From the NCBI RefSeq assembly GCF_035956715.1, contig NZ_CP108381.1, forward strand, positions 4,992,001 to 5,056,000: 64,000 nucleotides of DNA. Reading direction: 5' to 3'. A program made the translations under genes and the position numbers. Numbering within the stretch: the first letter of the stretch is position 1; each line of letters starts with the position of its first letter. This document shows, piece by piece, positions 1 to 7,929 of the stretch. Source of the stretch: Nocardia sp. NBC_01329. Lineage in GTDB: Bacteria > Actinomycetota > Actinomycetes > Mycobacteriales > Mycobacteriaceae. The notes beneath the pieces are model-generated. The model worked only from the letters and a program-made list of their open reading frames with translations. It did no database searches and was not told where the DNA came from.

Positions 1-337
1 GCAGGGCTATCGAACCGCCGGAGGACACACCGAGGACATCAACCGGTTCGCCGAATTGGGCGTGCAAAGCGTCTGCATGCTCGTCGCCGAGACCGGACAT
101 GGTGGCACCAGCCGCTGTACCCGGCGCCCGGCCCACCACATACACCCGGAAATGCCGGGCAAGACCGGCCAGCTTTTTCAGTTCCGAGGACCGCATCCGC
201 CCGGTCGGGTTGGCATGATCGGGGGTGAACCAGCGCAGAAACACCAGCGGCCGGCCACTACCGAACGCCAGATACGGCATGCCGTGCCGCAGCGAACCTT
301 CGGTCACCGCGGCCACCTCGCCGCCACTGTTCATCAT
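1..337 (-). CDS. alpha/beta hydrolase, N-terminal part (runs off the window)
   Basis: The minus strand is open from an ATG at 337 (a second ATG lies at 334) to the window edge, giving about 112 residues. Near the edge is GVSSGGS, a nucleophile elbow of the G-x-S-x-G type, and before it the strand-turn pattern LAFGSGRPLVFLRWF seen at the start of alpha/beta hydrolases. The substrate cannot be told. It follows the membrane-protein gene at 413-817 on the same strand, 75 bases downstream, so the two and the TetR gene before them are probably one operon. The C-terminal Asp and His of the triad lie outside the window. Confidence 0.75.
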   Translation of the reverse strand, partial: MMNSGGEVAAVTEGSLRHGMPYLAFGSGRPLVFLRWFTPDHANPTGRMRSSELKKLAGLARHFRVYVVGRAPGTAAGATMSGLGDEHADALHAQFGEPVDVLGVSSGGSIAL

Positions 338-412
338 CGCTCCGATCGCTGTCCCATCACCAACGGTGCCGACGCTAATCGAGGCAATGCGGTCAGGCGA
401 TGACCTCGGAGG

Positions 413-817
413 TCATGGACTCGCGGTGCCGCCGAACGCCGAACCGGGAGCGCGCGCGACCACCAGCAGTGCGGCGAACACGATGGCGCCTGCCGCCTGG
501 TATCCGATCCAGACCTCACCGGCGGCATTGCTGCCCTGCCATGCGAGAAGCAGGCCGGCGATTGTCGCCAGCACCCAGCCGGTGTCGTAGGTAACCATGA
601 GTCGCGTATAGGTGCGCACCGGACGGCTGCGGACGTACCCGATCTCGATTCCGCCGCAGATCAGCAGGGCAGCTGCGCAGGCAATCATCAGCCAGGCTTC
701 AACGCCGAGCCGATGGCCGAGTGCTGCGGCGCCAGCGGTGTAGATGACCGCGAGGAACACCTTGGTACAGGCGTCCGCGATGATTCCCGCCACTTGGCGA
801 GGGGATGTTGTTGTCAT
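413..817 (-). CDS. small integral membrane protein, unknown function
   Basis: 134 residues starting MTTTSPRQ. About four hydrophobic segments are visible: around the IIADACTKVFLAVIYTAG stretch, the WLMIACAAALLICGG stretch, the TGWVLATIAGLLLAW stretch and the AAGAIVFAALLVV stretch. I do not recognise the family. The ATG at 817 overlaps the stop of the TetR gene (ATGA), so it is translationally coupled to that regulator and very likely belongs to its regulon. A longer reading upstream would run inside the tetR gene and is not preferred. Confidence 0.8.
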   Translation of the reverse strand: MTTTSPRQVAGIIADACTKVFLAVIYTAGAAALGHRLGVEAWLMIACAAALLICGGIEIGYVRSRPVRTYTRLMVTYDTGWVLATIAGLLLAWQGSNAAGEVWIGYQAAGAIVFAALLVVARAPGSAFGGTASP

Positions 818-1599
818 GACAGGTTGGACTCGATTCCATCGAGCACGCAGGTCAGACCGAATTCGAATTGCCATGCGGCGCCGTCGTCGTTGGATCCGTC
901 GACCAGGTAGTCCGACAGCGCCGGATAGCGGCCGGAGCTGGTGAGCTCGGCCATATACGGGTGATACGCGCTGCGAACATCGTCGTCGGAGTCCCAGCCA
1001 CGCCGGTCCATCAGCAGCCGCTGCGCCACCTCGGCCGCGGCCGCGCCATGAGTGAAAGCGGTGACCGTCGCGAGGATTGCCATCTTCGTATCGACGTCGA
1101 CGCTCAGGGGCTTCATCGCCGCAAGTGCCTGCTCAGCGATGTCGGCCATACGCGGAGTCAGGACTCCTGGTAGCCGGGCATATATCTGGACCAGCCAGGG
1201 ATGGCAGAGGGTAACCTCGCGGATCTGCCTTGCGTAGGCGCGCAGCACCTGTTCCCATCCCGTCGATGGTGATGGCAGCGCGAGGTCGGCGTGCACCATA
1301 TCGATCATCAGCTCGAACAGGTCGTCCTTGCTCGAGATATAGCGGTAGGGGGCCATCGTCGGCACGCCGAGCTGTTCGGCCAGCTGACGCATGGACACTC
1401 CTGCCAAGCCCGTACTGTCGGCGAGCTCGATTGCCGTCAGCGCGATCCGATCATGGCTCAGGGGCACACGAGGCGAGGCCGGCGGTTGCTCGCCGAGCCG
1501 TTCCCAGATGGTGCCGCCACCGGTGTGCTTGCTCCCGGATCTGTCACTCACACCTGCCACGGACTGCCCTCTCGGTTGATGTGTTGCCGATCCTAACAT
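814..1599 (-). CDS. TetR-family transcriptional regulator
   Basis: About 261 residues if started at ATG 1599; a GTG at 1551 is an alternative that would drop 16 residues. The N-terminal helix-turn-helix lies around HDRIALTAIELADSTGLAGV and MRQLAEQLGVPTMAPYRYIS, followed by DDLFELMIDMV, a typical TetR layout. The rest is a helical ligand-binding domain of the TetR_C type associated with tetracycline-type regulators. It diverges from the MFS pump gene at 1668; the region between holds a 40-bp palindrome, so the usual reading is that it represses both itself and the pump. The ligand is unknown. Confidence 0.88.
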   Translation of the reverse strand: MLGSATHQPRGQSVAGVSDRSGSKHTGGGTIWERLGEQPPASPRVPLSHDRIALTAIELADSTGLAGVSMRQLAEQLGVPTMAPYRYISSKDDLFELMIDMVHADLALPSPSTGWEQVLRAYARQIREVTLCHPWLVQIYARLPGVLTPRMADIAEQALAAMKPLSVDVDTKMAILATVTAFTHGAAAAEVAQRLLMDRRGWDSDDDVRSAYHPYMAELTSSGRYPALSDYLVDGSNDDGAAWQFEFGLTCVLDGIESNLS

Positions 1600-1600
1600 C

Positions 1601-1640
1601 GTTTCGTACAACGTACCTCTAGAGATACATTGTACGAACA
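1601..1640. promoter_or_regulatory. 40-bp imperfect palindrome, probable TetR operator
   Basis: Left arm GTTTCGTACAACGTACCTCT (1601-1620) pairs with the right arm 1621-1640 at 16 of 20 positions with no spacer. It sits between the divergent tetR and MFS genes, one base upstream of the proposed tetR start. A dyad this long fits two cooperating TetR dimers; that is inference. Confidence 0.75.
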
Positions 1641-1667
1641 CGAATACACCGTACATCGGAGTTGGAC

Positions 1668-3176
1668 ATGTCTGTCGAACCACGCGAAGAGGCCCCTACC
1701 TCGCAGGAACCGTCGCCACGGCGCGGGATCTATGCGGCGATGAGCGGCCTCGTCATCGCGTTTTTGGTGGCGAACCTCGACTTCACCATTGTCGCCACCA
1801 CACTTCCGACCATCGCGCAGGAGCTCGGCGGTTTCGCCGATCTATCGCTGGTGGTGACGGCATTCGCGGTGGCCACCGCCGTAACGACACCGATCTGGGG
1901 AAAGCTGGGGGATCTGTTCGACCGAAAAAAGCTCTTCCTGGCATCATTTTCGCTGTTCCTCGCCGGATCGGCGTTGTGCGGCGCCGCGCAAACCCTGGCC
2001 CAGCTGATCGCATTCCGTGCCGTACAGGGGCTCGGCGCGGGCGGGCTCCTGGTCGGCGGCATCGCGATCGTCGGTGAATTGGTAGCACCCCGGCAGCGGG
2101 CGAAGTATCAGGGCCTGATGGCGATAATCATGCCGTTGGCCATCCTCGCCGGGCCGGTGATCGGTGGCCTGTGCGCCGACCGAATCGGATGGCGTTGGGC
2201 CTTCTACCTGAATCTACCGCTGGGTGCAGTAGCGCTGGTCCTGCTGGTGACACAACTGAAACTGCCACCACGGACACCGGATCGCCGAAAAGTCGACGTG
2301 GTCGGCATGCTGGTGCTCGCGGTCGGGATCATCGCGCTCACCGTGCTGACGACAGCCGTCCGTGACGGGATTTCCTCGGTGGTGATCGCCTCGGCAGTCG
2401 CCGTATGTCTCTCCGGCGGTGTCTTCTTCACCTGGGAGCGACGCGCGGCCGAACCGGTGGTGCCGCTCACCTTGTTCAGGAGCCGAAACTACAGTCTCGC
2501 CGCGCTACTCGGCTTCCTCAGCGGCGTGGTGATGTTCGGCGCGGTGACGTTTCTGCCGTTGTATCAGCAAGTCGTCCAAGGGGCGTCGGCTACCAACAGC
2601 GGCCTACTGCTCCTACCACTGCTGGGCGGGATGCTGGTAACCGCACCGCTGGTCGGTGTCCTGGTGTCACGAACCGGAAGATTCCGTGCCTACCCGATCG
2701 GCGGGGGTGTGGTGATGACGGCGGGGTCGATGCTGCTTGCCGGGATCGGCGTGGACACCTCCCAGCTCCTCGTTGTCACCGGGATGATCGCCGTGGGTGT
2801 CGGCATGGGATGTTTCATGCAGCTGACCGTGGTCATCGCCCAGAACAGCGTGGCAGTCAGCGATATCGGCGCAGCGAGCGCGACAGCCATGCTCGCCAGG
2901 AACCTGGGCAATTCACTAGGCGTTTCACTGCTCGGCGCGGTATACACCTGGCAGCTGACCCGGTCCCTCAGCGGAACGCACTGGACTGGAGCGTCGTTCG
3001 GCGAAGCGGCCGTGCACAACGATGTCGCAGTCCTGCCCGGGCAGATGCGGGAGGCGGCGCGCGCGGCCGTCGCCACGGGAGTCGCCGATACGTTTCTTGT
3101 CGCGGGCATCTGTTCCGCGGTCATCGTCTGCCTCGCTGCATTCCTCCGCGACACGCCACTCACCCAACAGCACTGA
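1668..3176 (+). CDS. MFS drug exporter, DHA2 (14-span) family
   Basis: 502 residues. Start chosen at ATG 1668 because CGGAG lies six bases before it; a TTG at 1662 would leave no spacing. Family marks: LDFTIVATTLPTIAQELG in the first span, GKLGDLFDRKK after span 2 (MFS motif A), RAVQGLGAGG, and GPVIGGLCADRIGWRWAFYLN (motif C region, gPxxGG). About 14 hydrophobic segments are present, the number expected for the proton-driven DHA2 multidrug pumps (EmrB/LfrA type). Its position opposite a TetR gene across a palindrome indicates inducible efflux. Substrate unknown. Confidence 0.9.
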   Translation: MSVEPREEAPTSQEPSPRRGIYAAMSGLVIAFLVANLDFTIVATTLPTIAQELGGFADLSLVVTAFAVATAVTTPIWGKLGDLFDRKKLFLASFSLFLAGSALCGAAQTLAQLIAFRAVQGLGAGGLLVGGIAIVGELVAPRQRAKYQGLMAIIMPLAILAGPVIGGLCADRIGWRWAFYLNLPLGAVALVLLVTQLKLPPRTPDRRKVDVVGMLVLAVGIIALTVLTTAVRDGISSVVIASAVAVCLSGGVFFTWERRAAEPVVPLTLFRSRNYSLAALLGFLSGVVMFGAVTFLPLYQQVVQGASATNSGLLLLPLLGGMLVTAPLVGVLVSRTGRFRAYPIGGGVVMTAGSMLLAGIGVDTSQLLVVTGMIAVGVGMGCFMQLTVVIAQNSVAVSDIGAASATAMLARNLGNSLGVSLLGAVYTWQLTRSLSGTHWTGASFGEAAVHNDVAVLPGQMREAARAAVATGVADTFLVAGICSAVIVCLAAFLRDTPLTQQH

Positions 3177-3197
3177 TACAAAGTCGAAGGAGAAGTC

Positions 3198-3806
3198 GTG
3201 AACCAGACGAAATACTCACTCCAGGATCTGGCGGGCTCCGACATGATGGTGACCATCGATCGTCATCACGTGGACAGCCCGCCACAGATCTCCACGACCG
3301 CACAGCAGGTGATGGCGTCATGGCACGACCGACCGGACGGGCTGCTTTCGCTGATGTGCCTGGTGAACATGAGTGGTGATTCAGTGATCGCCTACCGGCA
3401 GTGGAGTGCTGCCGAAGCCGAGCCGCCACAGGGTGATTCATGGCCGCGCGAAGCCGATACCTACAGACTGCGGCACAGCTCGGTTTTCGACGACGTCCGG
3501 CCGATCGGCTGTGTAGTGGTGAGCACCTTCGATTTCCGGTCTTCCGAAGACGGCCGTCAGTGGACCGACCTGATGAGTGAGGCCCTGCAGTCGCATCAGC
3601 TTCCTATTCCTGGACTACTCGGGCAGTTCCTGCATGTCCGCGGTGCGAGCGTCCTGAACTGCTCCGCATGGGCCGACGTCGCCGACCACGTCACCTTTGT
3701 GAATACACCGTTCACAGGAGACCGATGGCAGAAGATTCAGAACTTTCCCGGGCTCGTCCACGGTCCAGGCGCCAGGTGCCGAATCCATGCAGCCCGACGG
3801 CGGTAG
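3198..3806 (+). CDS. two-domain ABM-type (antibiotic biosynthesis monooxygenase superfamily) protein
   Basis: 202 residues; GTG start at 3198 with AAGGAG seven bases upstream. Two repeats of a dimeric alpha-beta barrel fold can be made out: one around PDGLLSLMCLVNM and AYRQWSA (residues about 45-75), the second around IPGLLGQFLHVRG and NCSAWADVADH (about 135-165). This is the pattern of proteins with two ABM domains, which act as small cofactor-free monooxygenases or as stress proteins. It lies 21 bases behind the MFS pump and is probably cotranscribed, so a role in handling the compound exported by the pump is plausible but unproven. Confidence 0.6.
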   Translation: MNQTKYSLQDLAGSDMMVTIDRHHVDSPPQISTTAQQVMASWHDRPDGLLSLMCLVNMSGDSVIAYRQWSAAEAEPPQGDSWPREADTYRLRHSSVFDDVRPIGCVVVSTFDFRSSEDGRQWTDLMSEALQSHQLPIPGLLGQFLHVRGASVLNCSAWADVADHVTFVNTPFTGDRWQKIQNFPGLVHGPGARCRIHAARRR

Positions 3807-4187
3807 CTAAAGATCGGACAGCTGTGATCGCCCGATGATCATGGCGGCAAGCGTGACAACGTTACGGCTCTGAGTCCTGTCACTTATGACGGTGCCGGTG
3901 GCGCGCACGCGGCAGGATCCCTCGATGTCTGCGCCGGCGATGCCGCAGCTCCTCGTCCGGGTAGGGGCTGGCCTGTGAGAGGGCTTCCCGCCGGGAGGCA
4001 TTCCCCACGTCCCCACGGTCCTGGCTGCAGCCGGGTGCCTGTCGGGTTGGTGCAACACCCGATCTCCATGGTTGTGCGGATGCGTCTGCGGGGAATTTCC
4101 TCGCAGCGGGACTCGGTTGACCGCGGAGTCGGTTGTGCTCGTCGGATACCCCGTGAACCACCAGCCGGCCCGACCAGAAGGCAGAGA
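3807..4187. other. non-coding stretch, 381 bases
   Basis: No reading frame here has a ribosome-binding site, family resemblance or consistent codon usage. I see no tRNA-like fold, long inverted repeat or recognisable riboswitch. It contains the 5' region of the monooxygenase gene at 4188. Confidence 0.5.
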
Positions 4188-5048
4188 ATGAAATTCGCCG
4201 TCAGCTACAGCACCGCCCACCTCGGGACCGATCCCGATCAGATCGCGGACTACGCGCGGCACGCCGAAGCGTGCGGGTTCGAAGGGCTGTATCTGCCCGA
4301 GCACCTGGTCTTGCATCCGGGAGCGCAGCTACACGGTTTCGAGGTTCCGCCCACGCTGCCGTTCCTCGACCCGCTCGACACGCTCGCCTACGTCGCGGCG
4401 GCCACCGATCGGCTCCTTCTGGGCACCGGCGTCCTGCTGCTGCCCTACCGACACCCCGTCGTCCTGGCCAAACAGCTGGCCACCATCGACGTCTTGTCCA
4501 AGGGACGGATGCGATTGCTGACCGTGGGGCTGGGATCTCTCCCAGTCGAGGCCACGGCCACTGGAGTCGACTACCGGACCCGGGGCCGGAGGGCTGATGA
4601 GGCCATCGAAATCTTGAGGCTGCTGTGGTCCGGTAACGAAGAGGGCGTGTCCTTCCACGGCGAGTTCTTCGCCTTCGACAACCTCGTCCAGTTCCCGCAG
4701 CCCTATCGCGACACCACGCTTCCGATTCATATCGGCGGCTCGAGCCGCGCGGCGGCACGGCGCACCGGATTGCGGGGCGATGGATACTTCGCCGGGGGTG
4801 CCCTGCTCCCGGACGAGCGCATGTCCCAGTGGGAGCTGGCGCGGGTGACCGCCACCGAAGCCGGACGCGACCCCGAACGCCTCGAGTACACCCGCTGGAG
4901 CGGATTCGACATGACCGACGAGCGGCTCGCCGCCTTCACCGCGCAGGGCGTGGACCGGGTGGTGATGAGCGCCGGCTCCCCCGACCCGAACGAGCAGCGC
5001 GACGAACTATCCCGATTCGCCGAACGGTTCCTCACCATTCGTCAATGA
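4188..5048 (+). CDS. luciferase-like (LLM class) F420/flavin-dependent oxidoreductase
   Basis: 286 residues, start ATG 4188 after GAAGGCAGAG. The N-terminus MKFAVSYSTAHLGTDPDQIA, then ARHAEACGFEGLYLPEH, LLGTGVLLLPYRHPVVLAKQ and RMRLLTVGLGSLPVEA match the TIM-barrel luciferase-like monooxygenase family; IHIGGSSRAAARRTG is the usual cofactor-phosphate region. Length fits the short (~285 residue) F420-dependent actinobacterial members. The substrate cannot be inferred. No close neighbour on the same strand suggests a pathway. Confidence 0.85.
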   Translation: MKFAVSYSTAHLGTDPDQIADYARHAEACGFEGLYLPEHLVLHPGAQLHGFEVPPTLPFLDPLDTLAYVAAATDRLLLGTGVLLLPYRHPVVLAKQLATIDVLSKGRMRLLTVGLGSLPVEATATGVDYRTRGRRADEAIEILRLLWSGNEEGVSFHGEFFAFDNLVQFPQPYRDTTLPIHIGGSSRAAARRTGLRGDGYFAGGALLPDERMSQWELARVTATEAGRDPERLEYTRWSGFDMTDERLAAFTAQGVDRVVMSAGSPDPNEQRDELSRFAERFLTIRQ

Positions 5049-5197
5049 GGTCGGCAGCGCCTTCGCCGCTGTGAAAGGTTTCGACGGCGGCGTCGGCTCG
5101 CTCCAGACTCCCGACAACACCGAGAGCGCGAATATCGCCGGCTCGGGGTGCGACGCAGTGCCCGGAATCCAGCGGGTATCTCGCCTGTTTGTCGGGT

Positions 5198-5632
5198 CTA
5201 GAGATCATCGGGCAACAGGCGGAACGCGGCATCACCGGTAAGCGGGCTGATTGCGCGGAAATCACGTCGGTCGAGTGTCAATACCGCCACGGTTTCGTAT
5301 CGTTCCGCCAATGAAACATTGGTAGCGTCTGTGAGATCCAGGTGCAAGGCCAGGTACTTGTTCTGCACCCTGCGCGCGACCCGCAACAAGTCCGCCGAGA
5401 CCGTTGGTACTTCGATGCGTCCGGTGCGCTCCTGCGCCAATAACCAATCATTAACCGCATATGCGGCTCGACGATCGAGATTTCGGGTGGTGATGTGTTC
5501 GACTTCGAGCAATACGAGTGGGGAGACGATGGTCAGCGCCGCCTGCTGTAGCGCTGCGCGCGCGCGGACGTGCTCGGGATCCGCGGAGTTGATAGCGGCG
5601 ACCAGACCTGAGGTGTCGCCGATCACGATCAT
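5198..5632 (-). CDS. vapC: VapC-type PIN-domain toxin (ribonuclease)
   Basis: 144 residues. PIN-domain acidic residues are visible: Asp in GDTSGLVAA near the N-terminus, Glu in LLEVEHITT (about residue 43), Asp in DLTDATNVSLAERY (about 100) and Asp in VLTLDRRDF (about 120). Such proteins cut tRNA, rRNA or mRNA using Mg2+. The ATG at 5632 overlaps the stop of the antitoxin gene (ATGA), the normal VapBC arrangement. A degraded piece of a close relative lies at 9128-9206. Confidence 0.92.
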   Translation of the reverse strand: MIVIGDTSGLVAAINSADPEHVRARAALQQAALTIVSPLVLLEVEHITTRNLDRRAAYAVNDWLLAQERTGRIEVPTVSADLLRVARRVQNKYLALHLDLTDATNVSLAERYETVAVLTLDRRDFRAISPLTGDAAFRLLPDDL

Positions 5633-5880
5633 CCAGCATCGGATTCGGTGTTGATGATCGCTTCTCGCACAGTGCTATCGATTTCATCCGCCGACACCGC
5701 ATGCCCGTAGTCGAGTACGGGAATATCCCACTCCTCATCCCATCGGCGAGTGCGTATCGCGGCCAGATGAAAAGCTTCACGAAAATACTCGGACTCCGGC
5801 CGCCCTTCACGTGCCGCGGCCATCTTCACCAGCTCGAGGTCGGCCTCGTCGACCATGACCGTCGTCTTCTTCAGGCCCAT
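5629..5880 (-). CDS. vapB: VapB-type ribbon-helix-helix antitoxin
   Basis: 83 residues from ATG 5880. The N-terminal MGLKKTTVMVDEADLELVK is a ribbon-helix-helix DNA-binding strand plus helix; GRPESEYFREAFHLA is the second helix. The C-terminal acidic part would bind and inhibit VapC. Start chosen because the palindrome at 5884-5905 lies immediately upstream and no ribosome-binding site supports an earlier codon. Pairs with vapC by ATGA overlap and probably autorepresses the operon. Confidence 0.88.
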   Translation of the reverse strand: MGLKKTTVMVDEADLELVKMAAAREGRPESEYFREAFHLAAIRTRRWDEEWDIPVLDYGHAVSADEIDSTVREAIINTESDAG

Positions 5881-5883
5881 AAG

Positions 5884-5905
5884 GTTATGGTACCCGCACC
5901 ATAAC
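5884..5905. promoter_or_regulatory. inverted repeat, probable VapB operator
   Basis: GTTATGGT (5884-5891), six bases, then ACCATAAC (5898-5905): perfect 8-bp arms placed three bases upstream of the vapB start. A second, perfect 14-bp palindrome TGGGGCGCGCCCCA sits just beyond it at 5910-5923. Autoregulation of vapBC by the complex at such a site is established for the family. Confidence 0.75.
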
Positions 5906-6011
5906 ATTGTGGGGCGCGCCCCAAATCAGCCGCGCTCCTCAGATCCGATATAAACCGCCTTCTCCCCATTGGTCACGGAACGAGTATTCGAGCGGTCGTC
6001 ACCGCACAGAG

Positions 6012-6128
6012 TTATGGGTGGTCGGAACCACCGTCGTCGTCCCGGCCCGGCTGGGGCCAGAACACTGCCCAGAGCAGTACGCCCAGCGGCAACCCCACCG
6101 CCACCGCCAGGCCGAGCGCGGTTACCAC
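6012..6128 (-). CDS. 38-residue single-span membrane peptide (module copy A)
   Basis: A short frame from GTG 6128 to TAA 6012. It overlaps the end of the resolvase-like gene (stop at 6122-6124) and so looks translationally coupled. One hydrophobic span is followed by a charged tail: GLPLGVLLWAVFWPQPGRDD. The same core, GLPVAVLIWALCWP, occurs in the peptide at 20135-20221, also overlapping a gene of the same kind; this recurrence is the main reason to believe it is real. Function unknown; an inner-membrane anchor or sensor partner is possible. Confidence 0.65.
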   Translation of the reverse strand: MVTALGLAVAVGLPLGVLLWAVFWPQPGRDDDGGSDHP

Positions 6129-6442
6129 CGTCGGTCCATATCGACGATCGGCCACCGGTACCCGCGCGGATACACCTGCATCGGGGTCGCCAGCGCCGCC
6201 CGTTCGGTGATCATGTTCCGCACCGGGTCAGCGTGCTCGAACGACGGCACGATCACGGCGATGGCGTTGTGCTCCACCAGAGCGCCGGTCAGGATGAGCG
6301 CGGTCGCCAGTGGCCCGCAGTCCAGATACACGGTGTGCACCAGGCGGTAGCCGTAGCGCTGCGCCACCTGGTGGATATCTATTCCGTTGCCGTGCGCGTC
6401 CTTGCGAATCAGGCCGATCGCCTTCGGTGTCTCGCTCTGCAT
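6122..6442 (-). CDS. resolvase-N-terminal-like small protein (module copy A)
   Basis: 106 residues from ATG 6442. The pattern AIGLIRKDAHG, then VAQRYGYRLV, then IAVIVPSFEHADPV follows the order of strands in the catalytic domain of serine recombinases (strand 1, helix with GY, then the vxxpsxxHL strand). There is no catalytic Ser after strand 1 and no DNA-binding domain, so recombinase activity is unlikely. A relative lies at 20218-20529. It diverges from the XRE regulator at 6661 and its stop overlaps the start of the membrane peptide. Unknown function; a protein-protein or nucleotide-sensing domain is possible. Confidence 0.65.
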   Translation of the reverse strand: MQSETPKAIGLIRKDAHGNGIDIHQVAQRYGYRLVHTVYLDCGPLATALILTGALVEHNAIAVIVPSFEHADPVRNMITERAALATPMQVYPRGYRWPIVDMDRRW

Positions 6443-6454
6443 CGTGGGTCCCCT

Positions 6455-6480
6455 GTCGTATCCCCGGCTGGTAGGCACCC
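6455..6480. promoter_or_regulatory. 26-bp motif shared with 20546-20571 (module copy A)
   Basis: Read on the minus strand this is GGGTGC-CTACCAG-...-GATACGAC, 12 bases before the start of the resolvase-like gene. The equivalent site in the second copy agrees at 19 of 26 positions although the two genes have diverged widely. Candidate operator for the divergent XRE regulator. Confidence 0.5.
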
Positions 6481-6511
6481 GCCGCCGAGGGCTCGACCAC
6501 TCGGCGGCGGG
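6478..6511. repeat. 11-bp perfect inverted repeat
   Basis: CCCGCCGCCGA (6478-6488) pairs with TCGGCGGCGGG (6501-6511) across a 12-base loop. It lies in the divergent intergenic region and abuts the 26-bp motif, so it could be an operator half or a leader hairpin. Confidence 0.6.
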
Positions 6512-6660
6512 GCTGTGCAGAGCGTCATGCCGAGACGAGCGGAAATTGTTCCCGGAGGGAACATCTGGGTCCGCGTCCGGTCGCCAGGACGTCGCCTGAG
6601 ACATAGGGGACAATGCACTCGAGGCGTGGGTACTCGACAGGGAAAGCGCAGGTGCGCGGC

Positions 6661-7863
6661 ATGACCGACGAACCGGACACCTACATAGGGCAACGGGTGC
6701 GCCAGATCCGGGCGCGGCGCGGAATCTCACAGCAGGTGCTTGCCGACCGCGCAGGTATCGGCCGCTCGGTGCTGGCCAAGTACGAGACCGGGCTACGGCC
6801 GGTCGACTCCCGGCGCACCCTGTTGGCGCTGGCCGGCGCACTCGGCTGCACACTCGGCGACCTCACCGGCGACGAGGACCGGATAGACCCGTCCACCAGC
6901 GCATTTCACCGGTCGGTCCCCGATATCGAAACCGCGCTGTGGACACAGGGCAATATCACCGACACCCGCCCGCCACGCACCCTGGACGAACTGACGGAGG
7001 CGGTCGAACTGGCGTCGCGGCTGCGCCATGCCGGGGACTATGCGGCGCTGGGTCCGCTGCTGCCCGATCTGTTGACCGATGCATACAGGCTGACCGGCGA
7101 CGGCAGCACGGCGGCGTGGGACCTGCTGGCGACCACCACCTATGGGGTGTCCTCTGCGCTCCGACAGCGTGGCCATGATGCCCTGGCGTGGACGGCCGTG
7201 CGGGAATCCGAGCGGGCCGCCGAGCGCGCCGATTCACTGGCCCCGGTCGCCGCCGCGCAGTTCCTCAAGAGTCAGATTCTGGCGGCGCGCCCCGGTGCAC
7301 TCGCAGCGTCCCTGACAACTGCGAGCGGGGCGGCCGACCGGCTGACCACCGACGCGCGCACGCGCGGGGAGCTGGAGACGGTCGGGATGGCACGCCTACA
7401 GGCCGGGTTCGCGGAGACCCTGGCCGGAGCAGATGCGGCATCACATCTCGAGGAGGCGGCGGAACTGGCGGAGCGGCTGGCCGACGCACCGTCGGGACCG
7501 AGTACCGCGCGCAATCGCACGTTCGGTCCGGCCAACGTTGCGCTGTGGCAAATGAGTTCGGCCGTCGAGCGGCGGGAGCCCGCCGAAGCGCTGCGGATCG
7601 CGGAGACCCTGACTCCGGCCGACCTCCCGAACGGAGTCCGCCACGCTCAGTTCTTCGTCGAACTGGGCCGTGCGCACGCGATGAAGCGCGATCACCGTGC
7701 GGCATTGAACGCGCTGCTGCGGGGAGAGCACGCCGCGCCTCAACACGTGCGCGGGATGGCGCCGGTGCGTGAGCTGGTGGGCTCGATGCTGCGCCAGGCT
7801 CAGCGCGATCTCACCACGGGGGACCTGGGACGGCTGGCGCAGCGCGTAGGCGTAGTGCCCTGA
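6661..7863 (+). CDS. XRE-family regulator with helical TPR-like C-terminal region (module copy A)
   Basis: 400 residues from ATG 6661; an in-frame ATG at 6613 is less likely because it would add residues before the domain. The helix-turn-helix is at about residues 10-65: IGQRVRQIRARRGISQQVLA then GIGRSVLAKYETGLRPV. The remaining 300 residues are a series of amphipathic helices (for example AAWDLLATTTYGVSSALRQR and ARLQAGFAETLAGADAAS) like the TPR regions of actinobacterial regulators of this layout. It diverges from the resolvase-like/peptide pair. The gene at 20716 has the same layout and context. Confidence 0.85.
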   Translation: MTDEPDTYIGQRVRQIRARRGISQQVLADRAGIGRSVLAKYETGLRPVDSRRTLLALAGALGCTLGDLTGDEDRIDPSTSAFHRSVPDIETALWTQGNITDTRPPRTLDELTEAVELASRLRHAGDYAALGPLLPDLLTDAYRLTGDGSTAAWDLLATTTYGVSSALRQRGHDALAWTAVRESERAAERADSLAPVAAAQFLKSQILAARPGALAASLTTASGAADRLTTDARTRGELETVGMARLQAGFAETLAGADAASHLEEAAELAERLADAPSGPSTARNRTFGPANVALWQMSSAVERREPAEALRIAETLTPADLPNGVRHAQFFVELGRAHAMKRDHRAALNALLRGEHAAPQHVRGMAPVRELVGSMLRQAQRDLTTGDLGRLAQRVGVVP

Positions 7864-7929
7864 CCAAGTGCCGGCCGCCGCGTCACGTAGAAAACGGTAA
7901 TTCCGACGCGGCGAGTGCGGACGAGGTGA

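Noticed and set aside
3807-4316. Minus-strand open frame of about 170 residues across the 3.8-4.3 kb gap
   Set aside because: It overlaps the start of the luciferase-like gene and shows no domain, ribosome-binding site or consistent codon usage.
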